This document shows positions 14,821 to 25,119 of a DNA stretch of 64,000 bases, in pieces (the stretch's first letter is position 1; the number at the start of each line of letters is the position of its first letter). The stretch covers positions 1-64,000 of the forward strand of contig NZ_CABPRZ010000022.1 in the NCBI RefSeq assembly GCF_902459695.1, read 5' to 3'. The DNA is from Pandoraea terrae (GTDB lineage: Bacteria; Pseudomonadota; Gammaproteobacteria; Burkholderiales; Burkholderiaceae). Under the pieces are notes generated by a model that saw only the letters and a list, made by a program, of their open reading frames with translations, made no database searches and was not told the origin of the DNA. Both the position numbers and the translations under genes were made by a program.

Positions 14821-15996
14821 GTGTTGAATTCCGCGGCAATTGCGCCATCGGACGACGTTGGCCTTGATTTCCTGACAGTGCTGCACTGTTTGCAGCGCAA
14901 CTACAAGCGTTTCGTCGCTGTCGCCATCGTTCTAACGTTGGCATTGTTCTGCGGTATTTTTGCCGTGCAATGTAAATACGTCAGCGATGGTTTTTTGCAC
15001 GCCCCGCGCTCTGTCGTCGAATACAACGCACAAAAATCTGCCTTTTCCGACAAGAATCTTTTGCGCCGGTATCTGGAAGCCCGGCGACTGATTGAAAACG
15101 CCGATGGCAAGTACCTGCTGGAGGCACTCGACGGCGCATTCTTTCAAAAACATGTGCGCTTCGAGATGCCATACACGAAGGACGACTTGCGCTATCTGGA
15201 TGACAAGACTCCCGGCGATGTGAAGTCGCTCGGTTTTGCTATCTCGTTTGACAGCAAATCGTCACCTCAAGACGCGCAAGCGCGGGTCAGCTTGATGGGA
15301 GATTTCATCAAAGACACCATGTTGCAGCAAGACCTGCTTGAGCTGATCCATGCAAATGCATTGGACGCCAAGTCCCGTCGGCAGCAACTAGACAATAAGC
15401 TGATCCGCAAGACGCTCAGCCTGACTGAAGCCAACAGCAAGCTCGTAGCGATTCGTGCAATCGCGGCGCGGTATCCGGACGCCTCCAGGATGGGCGAGCG
15501 TCAACTGCTGTCGACGACGAGTGAAGGTGCGCGATATCTCTCGCCCACCGCCCAACTTGTCGGACTCGAGTCGGATATCGCGGACATCAAGACATCTCGG
15601 GATCAATTGAATCGCGATATGGCGCAAAACGCCCTGTTGCTTGACTTCTACTCGAGACTCGATGTGCTGATCGAACGGCCCGCGACGGGCGCAGAGCTGC
15701 TGGCGGCCTTCCAGGCGACGATCAAAGACGTCTTCAAGGATCAGGAGCTGTCGGACGACAAGGCACGCGAAGTTTACAACCAGCTTCTGCTCATTGCCAA
15801 TCGTATGCAAGCCAAGCATGTCGATGATCCTCGATTTGTGTCGGGCCCGACTTTGCCCCTGCACCGATCGGGGCCCGGTCCGGTACTACTGGCGTTGGTT
15901 TCCTTGGTAATCGGTGCTTTGTTTAGCGCTCTGATAATCCTCCTCAGCGATTCGCTGAAGCAACTCGAAGTCGCCGACGTTGCCGCCGAGCGCTGA
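14821..15996 (+). CDS. Wzz/Lpp-type polysaccharide chain-length protein
   Basis: A 391-residue inner-membrane protein with one TM segment near each end (about residues 37-53 and 358-376) and a long helical periplasmic region between them. This is the plan of polysaccharide co-polymerases (Wzz/GNVR family), which set chain length in Wzy-dependent pathways. Compared with the minus-strand Wzz at 17114-18001 it is longer and differs in sequence, so it is not a recent copy. The GTG start is weakly supported: no clear ribosome site is seen. It is the first gene after the IS debris and begins the polysaccharide locus. Confidence 0.7.
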   Translation: MLNSAAIAPSDDVGLDFLTVLHCLQRNYKRFVAVAIVLTLALFCGIFAVQCKYVSDGFLHAPRSVVEYNAQKSAFSDKNLLRRYLEARRLIENADGKYLLEALDGAFFQKHVRFEMPYTKDDLRYLDDKTPGDVKSLGFAISFDSKSSPQDAQARVSLMGDFIKDTMLQQDLLELIHANALDAKSRRQQLDNKLIRKTLSLTEANSKLVAIRAIAARYPDASRMGERQLLSTTSEGARYLSPTAQLVGLESDIADIKTSRDQLNRDMAQNALLLDFYSRLDVLIERPATGAELLAAFQATIKDVFKDQELSDDKAREVYNQLLLIANRMQAKHVDDPRFVSGPTLPLHRSGPGPVLLALVSLVIGALFSALIILLSDSLKQLEVADVAAER

Positions 15997-16087
15997 CCCG
16001 GCGCGCGGCCATTAGGGGTGGGCCCGCCTCGCTGCGCCCACCCACCGCACGTACGTGAACACCCCACAGTCTCAAGAGCGTTATCCC

Positions 16088-16915
16088 ATGAACACATTGC
16101 TTGACGCCGCAGTCCGCTGCTTCGCGGGCAATCTGCGCCATTGCCTGCAGGCCCTCGCACTTTTCGCCGCAGGCACATGTCTCGTCCATGCCGGCACGAC
16201 GCGCATTACCGCTACGTACGACCTCGACCTGAACGTCGACTCGCCGAGCCGTTTGCTAATGCAGCCCGATGTCAAATCGGTATTGATCGGCGCAGGCTTC
16301 GGCATCCTCAATGGCAATGTGCATGTGGGCGTTGTCGAGGAAACGTTGACCTTCACGGACAATAAGTTCGATATTCGCTCTGTAGGCAAACCGGCGGAAA
16401 TTGTTGCGAAGGTATTCAAGAACGCAACCATTGTTCGCCAGAGCGACGGCAATATCAGTGCTGGTCGTTTCTTCACTGCGCGCTACATGGAGCGGCGTGG
16501 AGAGTCGTACGAGAAGACGGCCGTTATCGACACGCGCGGGAAAAAAGTGCATTTCTACGACGGCCAGAATCTCGTCGCCGACTCGCCGCTGCCGGGGGGG
16601 GTAACGGACAACCTGTCGTTTCCTTATGCGTTCCTTGGTCGAAAAATGCCGGCGGCGCCGATTCATGCAGTGGCCACCGACGGCAGGACGATGCGCCCCA
16701 TGACGTTCGATGTGTCCGAAGAAATGCTGGTCATCGGCAAGCAGAATTATCCTGCGGTCAAATTGAGGCGCCGCAAAATTGAATCGGACGACGCCGGCAT
16801 CGAGCTCTGGTTCTTGCGTGGCAGCAACTTCCCGCTGCGCGTGCGGGTGGAGATGAGTCAGAAATATGGCGTCATCGTTGATCAAACGCTTCGGGGCGCC
16901 CCGGCTGTGCTTTGA
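16088..16915 (+). CDS. exported DUF3108-like protein
   Basis: A 275-residue protein with a cleavable signal (hydrophobic about residues 20-33, 'CLVHAGT'). The mature part is all-beta in character: 'TATYDLDLNV', 'VVEETLTFTDNKFDIRS', 'KKVHFYDGQNLV', 'LSFPYAFLGRKMP', 'KLRRRKIESDDAGIELWFLRGSNFPLRVRV'. That matches DUF3108-type periplasmic or outer-membrane proteins, many of which lie in exopolysaccharide loci; function is not established. I chose the ATG at 16088 because the signal starts there; a GTG at 16055 is also open. It follows the Wzz-type gene by 91 nt on the same strand and converges on the second wzz. Confidence 0.55.
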   Translation: MNTLLDAAVRCFAGNLRHCLQALALFAAGTCLVHAGTTRITATYDLDLNVDSPSRLLMQPDVKSVLIGAGFGILNGNVHVGVVEETLTFTDNKFDIRSVGKPAEIVAKVFKNATIVRQSDGNISAGRFFTARYMERRGESYEKTAVIDTRGKKVHFYDGQNLVADSPLPGGVTDNLSFPYAFLGRKMPAAPIHAVATDGRTMRPMTFDVSEEMLVIGKQNYPAVKLRRRKIESDDAGIELWFLRGSNFPLRVRVEMSQKYGVIVDQTLRGAPAVL

Positions 16916-17113
16916 TCGCACGCGATACGTGTTGCCGCAACCCTCACGGCGATATTTTATGGAGCGAAGCGCGATTGCGCTCGCTGTGATTGATCGGGTG
17001 GAGCGCTCGGTCGGCGTCTTCCGTCGGCGCAAACAGAGCAAGCCGCCCCCGAGCAAGCGGCGATCCGCCCGTCCAGCCTCGCAGCTGACTGACGGGTGTT
17101 GTCGCATCTTCCC

Positions 17114-18001
17114 TCAACGTCCAGGGGGAGGCGTTTTCGACCTTCGACGGTCTCGTAGCATCGACACGCTCAAACCGGTCAGAAAGCCTAGCAAGGCACC
17201 CCAGCCGCCGAAGATCGGCTTCTTGGGATAGACGGGCCGGTCGCTGACCTGAATCCCCTCTGCCAATGGCTTGGTGTTGAAGGTGCGCGATGCGGTCAGG
17301 TCATTCTCCAGCATATGGATTTGATTCCGCAGCTTGTCCGAAGCTTCGAGGCTGGACTGAACCAGAATGCCTGAGAGTAGGTCATTGGTGGCTTTGGCCC
17401 CGACAGCATTGATTTGCTTGTCCATCGCTGCCTCGATCGAGGTGCCGTGTTGCTGCATTTGCTGAAGCGACTGCTTGTACTCGGCAATCTGCGCCTGCAA
17501 CTGGGCCACTACAGGCTGTTGCAGCGCCTTATGAACGTCAATCAGATGCTGCTGATAGGTTTCGACAAAACGACGGGCCTCCTCGGGCGAACTGCCGCGG
17601 GCTTGAATCGCGACCAAATCCGTGCCGCGGACCTGCGTGAGCGTGAGGTAGTCCTCGAGTAATGCGGTGCTATGGCTTTGGCTGCGTTCGAGGGGGAGAT
17701 TGAGCTTACGCAGCACGTCGTCGCGAAACGTGCCCATCGACATGCGTTCGATCGCGTAGGCCGGCGATTCGACCTGCGTGATGTTGTTTGTTCCCCATGT
17801 GATCTGTCCGACTTGCAGTACCGTCTTCGCTTGCCACTGCTTGGGAGCTGCGGTGCTGACGGCAACGCCGACGGCTGCGCCGATCAGCGTTAAGCTGAGG
17901 AGGCGAACAGCGTGACGTTGGGCAAAGCTGGCAATATCGGACAAACTTAGATCTTGCGAATTATCGGTGCCGGGGGGCGGGAAGGCGGATTCGTTCGACA
18001 T
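17114..18001 (-). CDS. wzz: Wzz, O-antigen chain-length determinant
   Basis: A 295-residue co-polymerase. An N-terminal cytoplasmic stretch is followed by a TM segment (about residues 32-52, 'LLSLTLIGAAVGVAVSTAAP'), then a coiled-coil periplasmic body ('AQLQAQIAEYKQSLQQMQQHG'), and a second TM near the C terminus in 'KKPIFGGWGALLGFLTGLSVSML', a conserved Pro/Gly-rich motif of Wzz. AAGGA precedes the ATG at 18001; an upstream in-frame start is less convincing. It is followed upstream (transcriptionally) by the WbpM-like and initiating-transferase genes in one minus-strand operon. Confidence 0.85.
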   Translation of the reverse strand: MSNESAFPPPGTDNSQDLSLSDIASFAQRHAVRLLSLTLIGAAVGVAVSTAAPKQWQAKTVLQVGQITWGTNNITQVESPAYAIERMSMGTFRDDVLRKLNLPLERSQSHSTALLEDYLTLTQVRGTDLVAIQARGSSPEEARRFVETYQQHLIDVHKALQQPVVAQLQAQIAEYKQSLQQMQQHGTSIEAAMDKQINAVGAKATNDLLSGILVQSSLEASDKLRNQIHMLENDLTASRTFNTKPLAEGIQVSDRPVYPKKPIFGGWGALLGFLTGLSVSMLRDRRRSKTPPPGR

Positions 18002-18051
18002 ATCCTTGGCAAAAATTACGCTGGACCGGTGTCGCAACCAACGCGCGCCAG

Positions 18052-19947
18052 TCAGCAGCTGCTTGTTGCGGGGCTCGGTACGGCCCCGATGTCTTCGCCC
18101 GGTTGCGGGGCATACTCTGGGACTAGACTCATAATAGCAAGCATCGTTCCCTCGCGGTCAAAACGCCGGCACGCTCGGAAAAGGGTGTCGAATTCAGGCA
18201 TCAGCGCTTCCCACGGCACCATCCGTTCGTGTGCGCGCATGATCTTGCGGTGCTCGCTCGCCATGACGTCGTCACCGATCAGTAACTCCTCATAGAGCTT
18301 CTCGCCTGGACGCAGGCCGACGATGCTGATGGCAATGTCGCCGTTGGGAAACTCAGGCGTTTTTTCCGAAAAGCCGGACAGATGGATCATCTTGCGCGCC
18401 AGATCGATGATGCGTACCGGCGAGCCCATGTCGAGAACAAATACGTCGCCGCCTTGTGCCATTGCGCCGGCCTGGATAACGAGTTGCGCGGCTTCAGGAA
18501 TCAACATGAAATACCGATTGATGTCGGCGTGAGTCAACGTAATCGGTCCGCCTTCGACGATTTGCTTCTTGAACAGCGGAACGACCGATCCGGACGAGCC
18601 CAGCACATTGCCAAAGCGGACCATCGAGAAGCACGTATCGCTGAATTTCGTGGCTGCGGCCTGAAATACGAGTTCGGCGATACGCTTGGTGCAGCCCATG
18701 ACGTTGGTCGGGCGAACTGCCTTGTCGGTCGAGATAAGAACGCAAGTCGCGACCTTCGCCCGTCCGGCCGCGCGCGCCACGGCAAGCGAGCCCATCACGT
18801 TATTGAGCACGCCCTGGTGCATATTGCTCTCGACAAGCGGTACGTGCTTGTATGCGGCCGCGTGGTAGACGGTATCCGTGGCGTAGTCGGCCAGCACCCT
18901 CTCAAGCAGGGTTTCATCGCAGACGCTCCCCAGGATCGGCGTCAACGGCAGCGCGGGTGCGCGGCTCTGCAGTTCGGCTTCGATCGCATACAGATTAAAT
19001 TCGGAGTGGTCGAGCAGGACCAGGTGCGCCGGCTGTTGGCTCGCGATTTGCCGACACAGTTCGCTGCCGATTGAGCCGCCCGCCCCAGTCACCAGGACCG
19101 ACTTGCCCTTGATGCACCGAGAGAAAAGGTCGGGACGAGGCGGAACGGGATCCCGTCCCAGCAGGTCGCTGAGTTCGAGTTCCCTGATGGAGGATATTGT
19201 GATTTTTCCGTCGACAAGGTCGACGATGCCAGGTAGCGCCCGAGTCGTGATGTTGAATTTCGCAAGTGATTCAATCACTTCGCTACGTCGGGAGGGCGAC
19301 AGCGACGGCATGGCGAGGACAATCATCGATACCGTATAACGATCGAGCAGGCCGTGCAATTCATGAGGTCCGTAGACCCGAATGCCAGCCACGGTCTTGT
19401 GGCGCAGCGCAGGATCGTCGTCGATGAAGAAGACGACTTCGTATTCGCGGCTCTGCCGCATGGCCTGCGCTAGTTGAGCTCCGGCGCCGCCAGCGCCGTA
19501 GATCAGGACTTTCTGGCGATTCCTGTGTTGGCTGCCCGTCAGGCGCTGTATGAACGAGCGAGCGCCGAAACGGGACAGGGAGACATAGACGAACGCGATC
19601 AGCCAGAAGATGGCGAGTGACGTGCGAGGCGTGCCGTTCTGACCAAATAGCAGCATGACCAGGTAACCCGCCAATACCACGATGCCCAAGCCCAGGCAGA
19701 TCGTCTGTACGACCTGCATCTCGATGAACCGGATCACGGCGCCGTAGAGGCCGGATCGTACGAAGAACACGATGGCGACGCCCGTGATCACGGCCGCGAG
19801 CAAAACGGTGGAACTCGTAAATACGCGCCAAGTGCCAAGGCGAAGCGCCGTGGCGAGGAAAAAGCACATCGGTAGACAGATCGCGTCCATCAGCAACATC
19901 AGGGCGATCTTGACGGGGCGCTTCAGTTTGACAAGGCGTTCAAGCAT
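18052..19947 (-). CDS. wbpM: WbpM/FlaA1-type UDP-sugar 4,6-dehydratase, membrane form
   Basis: A 631-residue inner-membrane enzyme. Four TM segments occupy about the first 115 residues, then a CoA-binding-like Rossmann domain ('LIYGAGGAGAQLAQAM', about 150) and the catalytic SDR domain ('VLVTGAGGSIGSELCRQ', about 290-305). The active-site block 'LISTDKAVRPTNVMGCTK' has Met in place of the usual Tyr, as in WbpM and FlaA1. It makes the UDP-4-keto-6-deoxy-HexNAc used for the first sugar of O units. It is transcribed with the initiating transferase upstream and wzz downstream. A relic of a second copy lies at about 39807-40256. Confidence 0.93.
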   Translation of the reverse strand: MLERLVKLKRPVKIALMLLMDAICLPMCFFLATALRLGTWRVFTSSTVLLAAVITGVAIVFFVRSGLYGAVIRFIEMQVVQTICLGLGIVVLAGYLVMLLFGQNGTPRTSLAIFWLIAFVYVSLSRFGARSFIQRLTGSQHRNRQKVLIYGAGGAGAQLAQAMRQSREYEVVFFIDDDPALRHKTVAGIRVYGPHELHGLLDRYTVSMIVLAMPSLSPSRRSEVIESLAKFNITTRALPGIVDLVDGKITISSIRELELSDLLGRDPVPPRPDLFSRCIKGKSVLVTGAGGSIGSELCRQIASQQPAHLVLLDHSEFNLYAIEAELQSRAPALPLTPILGSVCDETLLERVLADYATDTVYHAAAYKHVPLVESNMHQGVLNNVMGSLAVARAAGRAKVATCVLISTDKAVRPTNVMGCTKRIAELVFQAAATKFSDTCFSMVRFGNVLGSSGSVVPLFKKQIVEGGPITLTHADINRYFMLIPEAAQLVIQAGAMAQGGDVFVLDMGSPVRIIDLARKMIHLSGFSEKTPEFPNGDIAISIVGLRPGEKLYEELLIGDDVMASEHRKIMRAHERMVPWEALMPEFDTLFRACRRFDREGTMLAIMSLVPEYAPQPGEDIGAVPSPATSSC

Positions 19948-19987
19948 GGCTCGGGTGGAATGATCCTGGTGTCGATCGGAAGGACGG

Positions 19988-20548
19988 TCAGTGCGACACG
20001 CCGTCGCGTTTCAATACTTTTAGTATTGTCATCCAGACGATGCGGAGATCGAATGCCAATGACTGACGCTGCAGATATTCAACATCGTAGGCGACCTTGG
20101 CCGGGATCGGCAGCTCGTCCCGGCCATTGACCTGAGCCCAGCCCGTGAGTCCGGGGCGCAGAACTTCAGCCCCAGCGGCCGTGCGCAGCGCGATCAGGTC
20201 GTCCTGGTTGAACAGGGCGGGGCGCGGTCCGACAATGCTCATGTCGCCCGTTAGAATGCACCACAGCTGCGGCAGTTCGTCGATGCTCGTGTTGCGTAGG
20301 AAGCTGCCGATCGGCGTCAGGTGCGCGGCCGGATCGGACAGCAGGTGGGTGGCGACCGCCGGCGTTCCCACTCGCATCGAGCGAAATTTCGGCATGCGAA
20401 AAATCCGATTGTTCCGGCCAACGCGGTCCGACCAATAGAGGGCGGGGCCTTGCGACGTCAGTTTCACCGCCATCGCAACGAATAGCAGGGGGACCAGAAG
20501 TACGAGACCTGCGCAGAGCGCAACGCAGAAGTCGAAGAGGCGCTTCAT
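19988..20548 (-). CDS. initiating phosphoglycosyltransferase (PglC/WlbG type)
   Basis: A 186-residue bacterial sugar transferase. One reentrant hydrophobic N-terminal segment (residues 3-30) precedes the catalytic part: '[17 protein letters not shown]', '[16 protein letters not shown]' with the Asp-Glu dyad, '[12 protein letters not shown]' and '[17 protein letters not shown]'. These enzymes transfer a sugar phosphate to undecaprenyl phosphate to start each O unit. The short size means that it lacks the extra domains of WcaJ/WbaP. The ATG at 20548 matches the family start. The substrate is probably the product of the adjacent WbpM-type pathway, as in the Bordetella wlb locus (inference). Confidence 0.92.
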   Translation of the reverse strand: MKRLFDFCVALCAGLVLLVPLLFVAMAVKLTSQGPALYWSDRVGRNNRIFRMPKFRSMRVGTPAVATHLLSDPAAHLTPIGSFLRNTSIDELPQLWCILTGDMSIVGPRPALFNQDDLIALRTAAGAEVLRPGLTGWAQVNGRDELPIPAKVAYDVEYLQRQSLAFDLRIVWMTILKVLKRDGVSH

Positions 20549-21051
20549 GTATCTAAATCTTTCCGGAAGTCTCCAATCCGTATCCACTTGGCGGCATGAC
20601 AGGAATCCCGCTTATCCACCGTAAGTGGCTACGTTACACGTCAATACGTTGCGGGAGAACGCGCCGTATTGGCGCAGCCGAGCTCCATTGGCCCTGTACG
20701 GCTGTCGCAATTTGAAACAATTTTTGAGAATCAGGGCGCTCGGGAATTGCGATAAATTCAACCATATCGAGCCGCTCGGGTGCCGGAAATCGCCTAATTA
20801 TACAGGCACCCCCTTCCCAAAAACACCGGCGCGTGCGGGTTTCCCCCAGCGGCAAGCGGCCGCGGGCACCGCATTGTTGTGCTGGGCAGACAGTTGCATG
20901 CACAAATATTGGTACAATGTGTGCCGTTGAACGCTCGTAACCGGGTGGACATCGACCTCCGCGCCTTGGATTCAAGTTCGTTCCATGGCTCTTTGTTCTT
21001 GGTAATCCACGTTCGTCGAAGCTACGCCTCACTCCCAGTAAAAGTCATCGA
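20549..21051. other. 500-bp divergent intergenic region of the O-antigen locus
   Basis: Separates the minus-strand wbpM/transferase operon from the plus-strand wbpA operon, so it should carry promoters for both. The clearest signal is an extended -10, TGGTACAAT (20910-20918), reading right with no good -35, leaving a leader of about 130 nt before wbpA. No ops/JUMPstart element was seen and no gene is apparent. Confidence 0.45.
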
Positions 21052-22356
21052 ATGGAAAGAGATTTCAAGCAGCTTGTCATTTCACGACAGGCGCGCATAG
21101 GTATTGTTGGTCTGGGTTATGTCGGATTGCCGCTCGCACTGCGTTTTGTGGAGGTCGGTTTTCCCGTGCTCGGCTTGGATATTGACGAGAGCAAGGTTGA
21201 AAAACTCAATCGCGGCGAAAGCTACATTGAGCACATCGGTGCCGCCTCGGTGCAAGCTGCTCGTGCGAAAGGCCTGACGTCGACCACCGACTTCAGCCAG
21301 GCAAAGCAATGCGATGTGCTGATCATCTGCGTGCCGACGCCGCTCAATGAGTTCCGTGAACCCGATCTGTCCTACGTCACCGGCACCGTGGATTCGCTGG
21401 TCCCGCATCTGCGCGCCGGGCAAATGGTGTCGCTGGAGAGTACGACGTACCCGGGAACCACTGACGAAGAGCTGCTGCCGCGTATCGAACGTGCCGGGCT
21501 CAAGGTCGGCGTTGATGTATTTCTCGTCTTCTCGCCGGAGCGCGAAGATCCGGGCAATCCCGATTTCACGACGCGCACAATTCCGAAAGTGGTGGGTGGC
21601 CACACACCTGCCTGCCTCGATGTCGGCGTAGCGGTCTACAGCCAGATCATTGACGAGGTCGTTCCGGTGTCGAGCACGCGAGTCGCCGAAATGACCAAGC
21701 TGCTGGAGAACATCCATCGCGCGGTCAATATCGGTCTCGTTAACGAAATGAAGATTATTTGCGATCGCATGGACCTCGACGTGTTCGAGGTGATCCGCGC
21801 GGCTGCGACCAAGCCCTTCGGCTTTGTGCCCTATTGGCCTGGCCCGGGCCTGGGCGGTCACTGCATTCCCATTGATCCGTTCTACCTTACGTGGAAGGCG
21901 CGCGAGTACGGCATGCATACCCGGTTCATCGAACTGGCCGGCGAGATCAACAGCGACATGCCGCAATGGATTGTTTCGAAGGTCACCGACGCGCTCAACA
22001 GTCGCGAACGGGCCGTCAAGAACAGCCGCATTCTCGTGTTGGGTATCGCCTACAAGAAGAATGTGGACGACATGCGTGAGTCGCCGTCGGTGGAGTTGAT
22101 GGAGCTGCTGCGCGACAAGGGCGCACAGATTGCCTATTCGGACCCGCACGTGCCGCACTTCCCTCAGATGCGCGAGCACCACTTCGATCTGTCCAGCGTC
22201 GCGTTGGACGCGGCGTCCGTCGCTTCGTATGATCTCGTCCTTCTCGCGACGAATCACGACTCGTTCGATTACGACCTGATCCAGAAGCACGCACGGTTGA
22301 TTGTCGACACGCGTGGCGTCTATCGGGAACCACATCGCAATATTGTCAAGGCTTGA
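21052..22356 (+). CDS. wbpA: WbpA-type UDP-N-acetylglucosamine 6-dehydrogenase
   Basis: A 434-residue NAD-dependent nucleotide-sugar dehydrogenase. The N-terminal Rossmann motif is '[14 protein letters not shown]' (about residues 16-29), the central part has '[11 protein letters not shown]' and '[17 protein letters not shown]', the catalytic cysteine is in '[11 protein letters not shown]' (C271), and the C-terminal domain begins '[20 protein letters not shown]'. It converts UDP-GlcNAc to UDP-GlcNAcA, the first step to 2,3-diacetamido-2,3-dideoxy-uronic acids. wbpB follows with only a 2-nt gap, then wbpD and wbpE. Confidence 0.93.
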   Translation: MERDFKQLVISRQARIGIVGLGYVGLPLALRFVEVGFPVLGLDIDESKVEKLNRGESYIEHIGAASVQAARAKGLTSTTDFSQAKQCDVLIICVPTPLNEFREPDLSYVTGTVDSLVPHLRAGQMVSLESTTYPGTTDEELLPRIERAGLKVGVDVFLVFSPEREDPGNPDFTTRTIPKVVGGHTPACLDVGVAVYSQIIDEVVPVSSTRVAEMTKLLENIHRAVNIGLVNEMKIICDRMDLDVFEVIRAAATKPFGFVPYWPGPGLGGHCIPIDPFYLTWKAREYGMHTRFIELAGEINSDMPQWIVSKVTDALNSRERAVKNSRILVLGIAYKKNVDDMRESPSVELMELLRDKGAQIAYSDPHVPHFPQMREHHFDLSSVALDAASVASYDLVLLATNHDSFDYDLIQKHARLIVDTRGVYREPHRNIVKA

Positions 22357-22358
22357 CG

Positions 22359-23420
22359 ATGCGCCAATTCCCTCCTGCCATTCAAGGGCGCAAGGTGAAA
22401 TTTGCGTTGGTCGGCTGCGGCCGGATCTCAAAGAACCACATCGGCGCCATCGAGCGACACGCAGAGCGTGCCGAACTGGTTGGTGTTTGCGACATCGATC
22501 CTGTGGCCTTGGCGCAGGCTGCCGCAGCTACCGGAGCGCGGCCATACGCGAGTCTGAGCGCGATGCTTGCCGAATGCGACGCCGACGCGGTGATTCTGAC
22601 GACGCCGTCGGGCTTGCATGCCGAGCAGGCGATCGAAATCGCCGCGGCGGGCCGTAACGTCATTACCGAGAAGCCGATGGCGACCCGGTGGGAGGACGGC
22701 AAGCGCATGGTCAACGCATGCGATGCGGCGGGGGTGCGCCTCTTCGTCGTCAAGCAGAATCGCCGCAATGCGACGCTGCAGTTGCTCAAGCGCGCGGTCG
22801 AGAAGAAGCGCTTTGGGCGGATTTATATGGTCAATCTGAACGTGTTCTGGACGCGTCCTCAGGAGTACTACGATAGCGCCTCGTGGCGCGGCACCTGGGA
22901 GTTCGACGGCGGCGCATTCATGAATCAGGCCAGCCATTACATCGATCTGATCGACTGGATCATCGGACCGGTGGAAAGCTTGCACGCCTATACTGGAACG
23001 CTGGAGCGCGACATCGAGGTCGAAGACACTGGCGTCATCAGTTTGCGCTGGCGCAGTGGCGCCCTGGGGTCGATGAACGTCACGATGTTGACGTACCCGA
23101 AAAATCTGGAAGGCAGCATCACGATACTCGGCGAAAAGGGAACCGTCCGAATCGGCGGGGTGGCGGTCAATGAAGTTCAGACTTGGGAATTTGCTGAGCC
23201 GGATGAAGACGACGCCAAGGTAGCCGGGGCCAGCTACGAGACGACTTCGGTGTACGGTTTTGGTCATCCGCTGTATTACGACAACGTCATTCGCGTTCTG
23301 CGCGGCGAGGCAGAGCCGGAAACCGACGGCCGGGAAGGCCTGCGTTCCCTGGAAGTCTTGATTGCCGCCTACCGTTCGGCGCGTGATGGCAAGCGCGTTG
23401 CGCTGCCGCTGGATTACTGA
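22359..23420 (+). CDS. wbpB: WbpB-type UDP-GlcNAcA 3-dehydrogenase
   Basis: A 353-residue Gfo/Idh/MocA-family oxidoreductase. The NAD-binding motif is '[20 protein letters not shown]' at the N terminus and the substrate motif '[18 protein letters not shown]' follows, with '[14 protein letters not shown]' in the second domain. In the Wbp/Wlb pathway it oxidises C-3 of UDP-GlcNAcA so that WbpE can transaminate it. The ATG at 22359 is chosen over a TTG overlapping the wbpA stop. Gene order wbpABDE supports the assignment strongly. Confidence 0.92.
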   Translation: MRQFPPAIQGRKVKFALVGCGRISKNHIGAIERHAERAELVGVCDIDPVALAQAAAATGARPYASLSAMLAECDADAVILTTPSGLHAEQAIEIAAAGRNVITEKPMATRWEDGKRMVNACDAAGVRLFVVKQNRRNATLQLLKRAVEKKRFGRIYMVNLNVFWTRPQEYYDSASWRGTWEFDGGAFMNQASHYIDLIDWIIGPVESLHAYTGTLERDIEVEDTGVISLRWRSGALGSMNVTMLTYPKNLEGSITILGEKGTVRIGGVAVNEVQTWEFAEPDEDDAKVAGASYETTSVYGFGHPLYYDNVIRVLRGEAEPETDGREGLRSLEVLIAAYRSARDGKRVALPLDY

Positions 23421-23421
23421 C

Positions 23422-24006
23422 ATGGCGGTGACCATCCATCCGAGCGCCATTGTTGACGATGGCGCTAGTATCGGCGACGGTTCGCGTGTTTGGCACTTCG
23501 CGCATATCTGCGCGGGCGCCCGGATTGGTGAGCGATGCTCGTTTGGACAGAACGTGTTCGTCGGCAATGACGTCCTGATCGGCAACAACGTCAAGGTGCA
23601 GAATAACGTCTCCGTGTACGATGCCGTGATCCTTGAGGACGACGTTTTCTGTGGCCCAAGCATGGTGTTCACGAACGTCTACAATCCGCGTTCCGCCGTC
23701 ACCCGCAAGGAAGAGTATCGGCGCACTGTCGTGCGCACTGGTGCGACACTGGGCGCCAATTCGACGATCGTGTGCGGCGTGACCGTTGGTGCGTACGCGT
23801 TTGTAGCCGCCGGCGCTGTCATTAACCGCGATGTTCCCGAGTATGCACTGATGGCCGGCGTGCCGGCCCGGCAGATCGGATGGATAAGCCGTTTTGGCGA
23901 ACGCCTGGAACTGCCGTTGAGCGGCAACGGGGAGGCGGTATGCCCGCACACGGGAGAAACCTATGTCCTGGCGGAAGGGGTATGTAGCATCAAGGCCCAT
24001 CCTTGA
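23422..24006 (+). CDS. wbpD: WbpD-type UDP-2-acetamido-3-amino-glucuronate N-acetyltransferase
   Basis: A 194-residue left-handed beta-helix acetyltransferase built from hexapeptide repeats ('[26 protein letters not shown]', '[19 protein letters not shown]'), with '[27 protein letters not shown]' near the end. It acetylates the 3-amino group made by WbpE. Its start is one base after the wbpB stop, so the genes are tightly coupled. The length and N-terminal '[16 protein letters not shown]' match the WbpD/WlbB family. Confidence 0.93.
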   Translation: MAVTIHPSAIVDDGASIGDGSRVWHFAHICAGARIGERCSFGQNVFVGNDVLIGNNVKVQNNVSVYDAVILEDDVFCGPSMVFTNVYNPRSAVTRKEEYRRTVVRTGATLGANSTIVCGVTVGAYAFVAAGAVINRDVPEYALMAGVPARQIGWISRFGERLELPLSGNGEAVCPHTGETYVLAEGVCSIKAHP

Positions 24007-24021
24007 CGGGCGCGAGACATT

Positions 24022-25116
24022 ATGGAATTCATTGACCTGAAAGCGCAGTATCGGGCGCAACAAGACGAAATCGACAGCCGCATTCGTGCGGTGCTCGACC
24101 ACGGCCGCTTCATCATGGGGCCGGAAGTCGCCGAACTCGAAGAGAAATTGGCCACTTATACGGGGGCGCGGCACTGCGTAACCGTGGCTTCCGGGACGGA
24201 GGCGCTGCTGATTGCGCTGATGGCGGCTGGCGTCCGCCCGGGCGATGAGGTCATCACCACGCCGTTTTCGTTCGTAGCGACGGCTGAGGTCATCGTACTG
24301 GTGGGGGCAAAGCCCGTGTTCGTCGATATCGAGCCGGATACCTGCAATATTGATGTCAGTCTGATCGAGGCCAAGATCACTCCGCGCACGCGGGCGATCA
24401 TTCCCGTGTCGCTGTACGGACAGATGTCCGACATGGACGAAATCAACGAGATTGCGGCGCGTCACAACCTGGTTGTCATCGAGGACGCGGCGCAGAGCTT
24501 CGGCGCGACGTATCGTGGCAAGCGTAGCGGTAACGCGTCAACGATCGGCTGCACCAGTTTCTTCCCGAGTAAGCCGCTCGGCTGCTACGGCGACGGCGGT
24601 GCCATCTTCACGTCGGACGACGCGCTGGCAAAGGCCATGCGGGAAATCCGCGTACATGGCCAGGAAAAGCGCTATTACCATACCCGCGTCGGCGTGGGCG
24701 GCCGCATGGACACGTTGCAATGCGCAATCGTGCTCGGCAAGCTGCCTCGTCTGGAGTGGGAGGTGGAGCGCCGTATCGCGCTTGGCACAATGTATCAGGA
24801 TCTTCTTGCGTCGGTCGACGGGCTCGTCCCGATGGTCGTGCGTTCGGATCGCACCAGCGTCCACGGCCAGTTTACCGTGCGCGCCGATGCCGGCCTGCGG
24901 GATACCTTCCTGCAACGTTTGTCGGAAGCGAAGATCCCTTACGCGATTCACTACCCCACGCCGATCGATCAGCAGCCGGCCTATCGCGAATTCGCGTCGC
25001 CCGAGGGTTGCGCCGCCTCCACCGCGGCCGCCGGTGCTGTTTTCAGCTTGCCGATGAGTCCCGACCTCAGCGAGGCGGATCTGGATAAAGTCATCCGTGC
25101 GTTGAAAGGCAACTAG
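24022..25116 (+). CDS. wbpE: WbpE-type PLP-dependent 3-aminotransferase
   Basis: A 364-residue DegT/DnrJ/EryC1-family aminotransferase. 'MEFIDLKAQYRAQQDEI' starts the protein, 'GSGTEALLIALMA'-like text (here 'ASGTEALLIALMAAGVRPGDEV') follows, and the PLP lysine is in 'TSFFPSKPLGCYGDGGA'. 'RLGVGGRMD'-type substrate loop appears as 'VGVGGRMDTLQCAIVLGKL'. It puts the amino group on C-3 of the 3-keto uronic sugar produced by WbpB. Fifteen nt separate it from wbpD; the flippase gene starts 3 nt after its stop. Confidence 0.93.
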   Translation: MEFIDLKAQYRAQQDEIDSRIRAVLDHGRFIMGPEVAELEEKLATYTGARHCVTVASGTEALLIALMAAGVRPGDEVITTPFSFVATAEVIVLVGAKPVFVDIEPDTCNIDVSLIEAKITPRTRAIIPVSLYGQMSDMDEINEIAARHNLVVIEDAAQSFGATYRGKRSGNASTIGCTSFFPSKPLGCYGDGGAIFTSDDALAKAMREIRVHGQEKRYYHTRVGVGGRMDTLQCAIVLGKLPRLEWEVERRIALGTMYQDLLASVDGLVPMVVRSDRTSVHGQFTVRADAGLRDTFLQRLSEAKIPYAIHYPTPIDQQPAYREFASPEGCAASTAAAGAVFSLPMSPDLSEADLDKVIRALKGN

Positions 25117-25119
25117 CCG

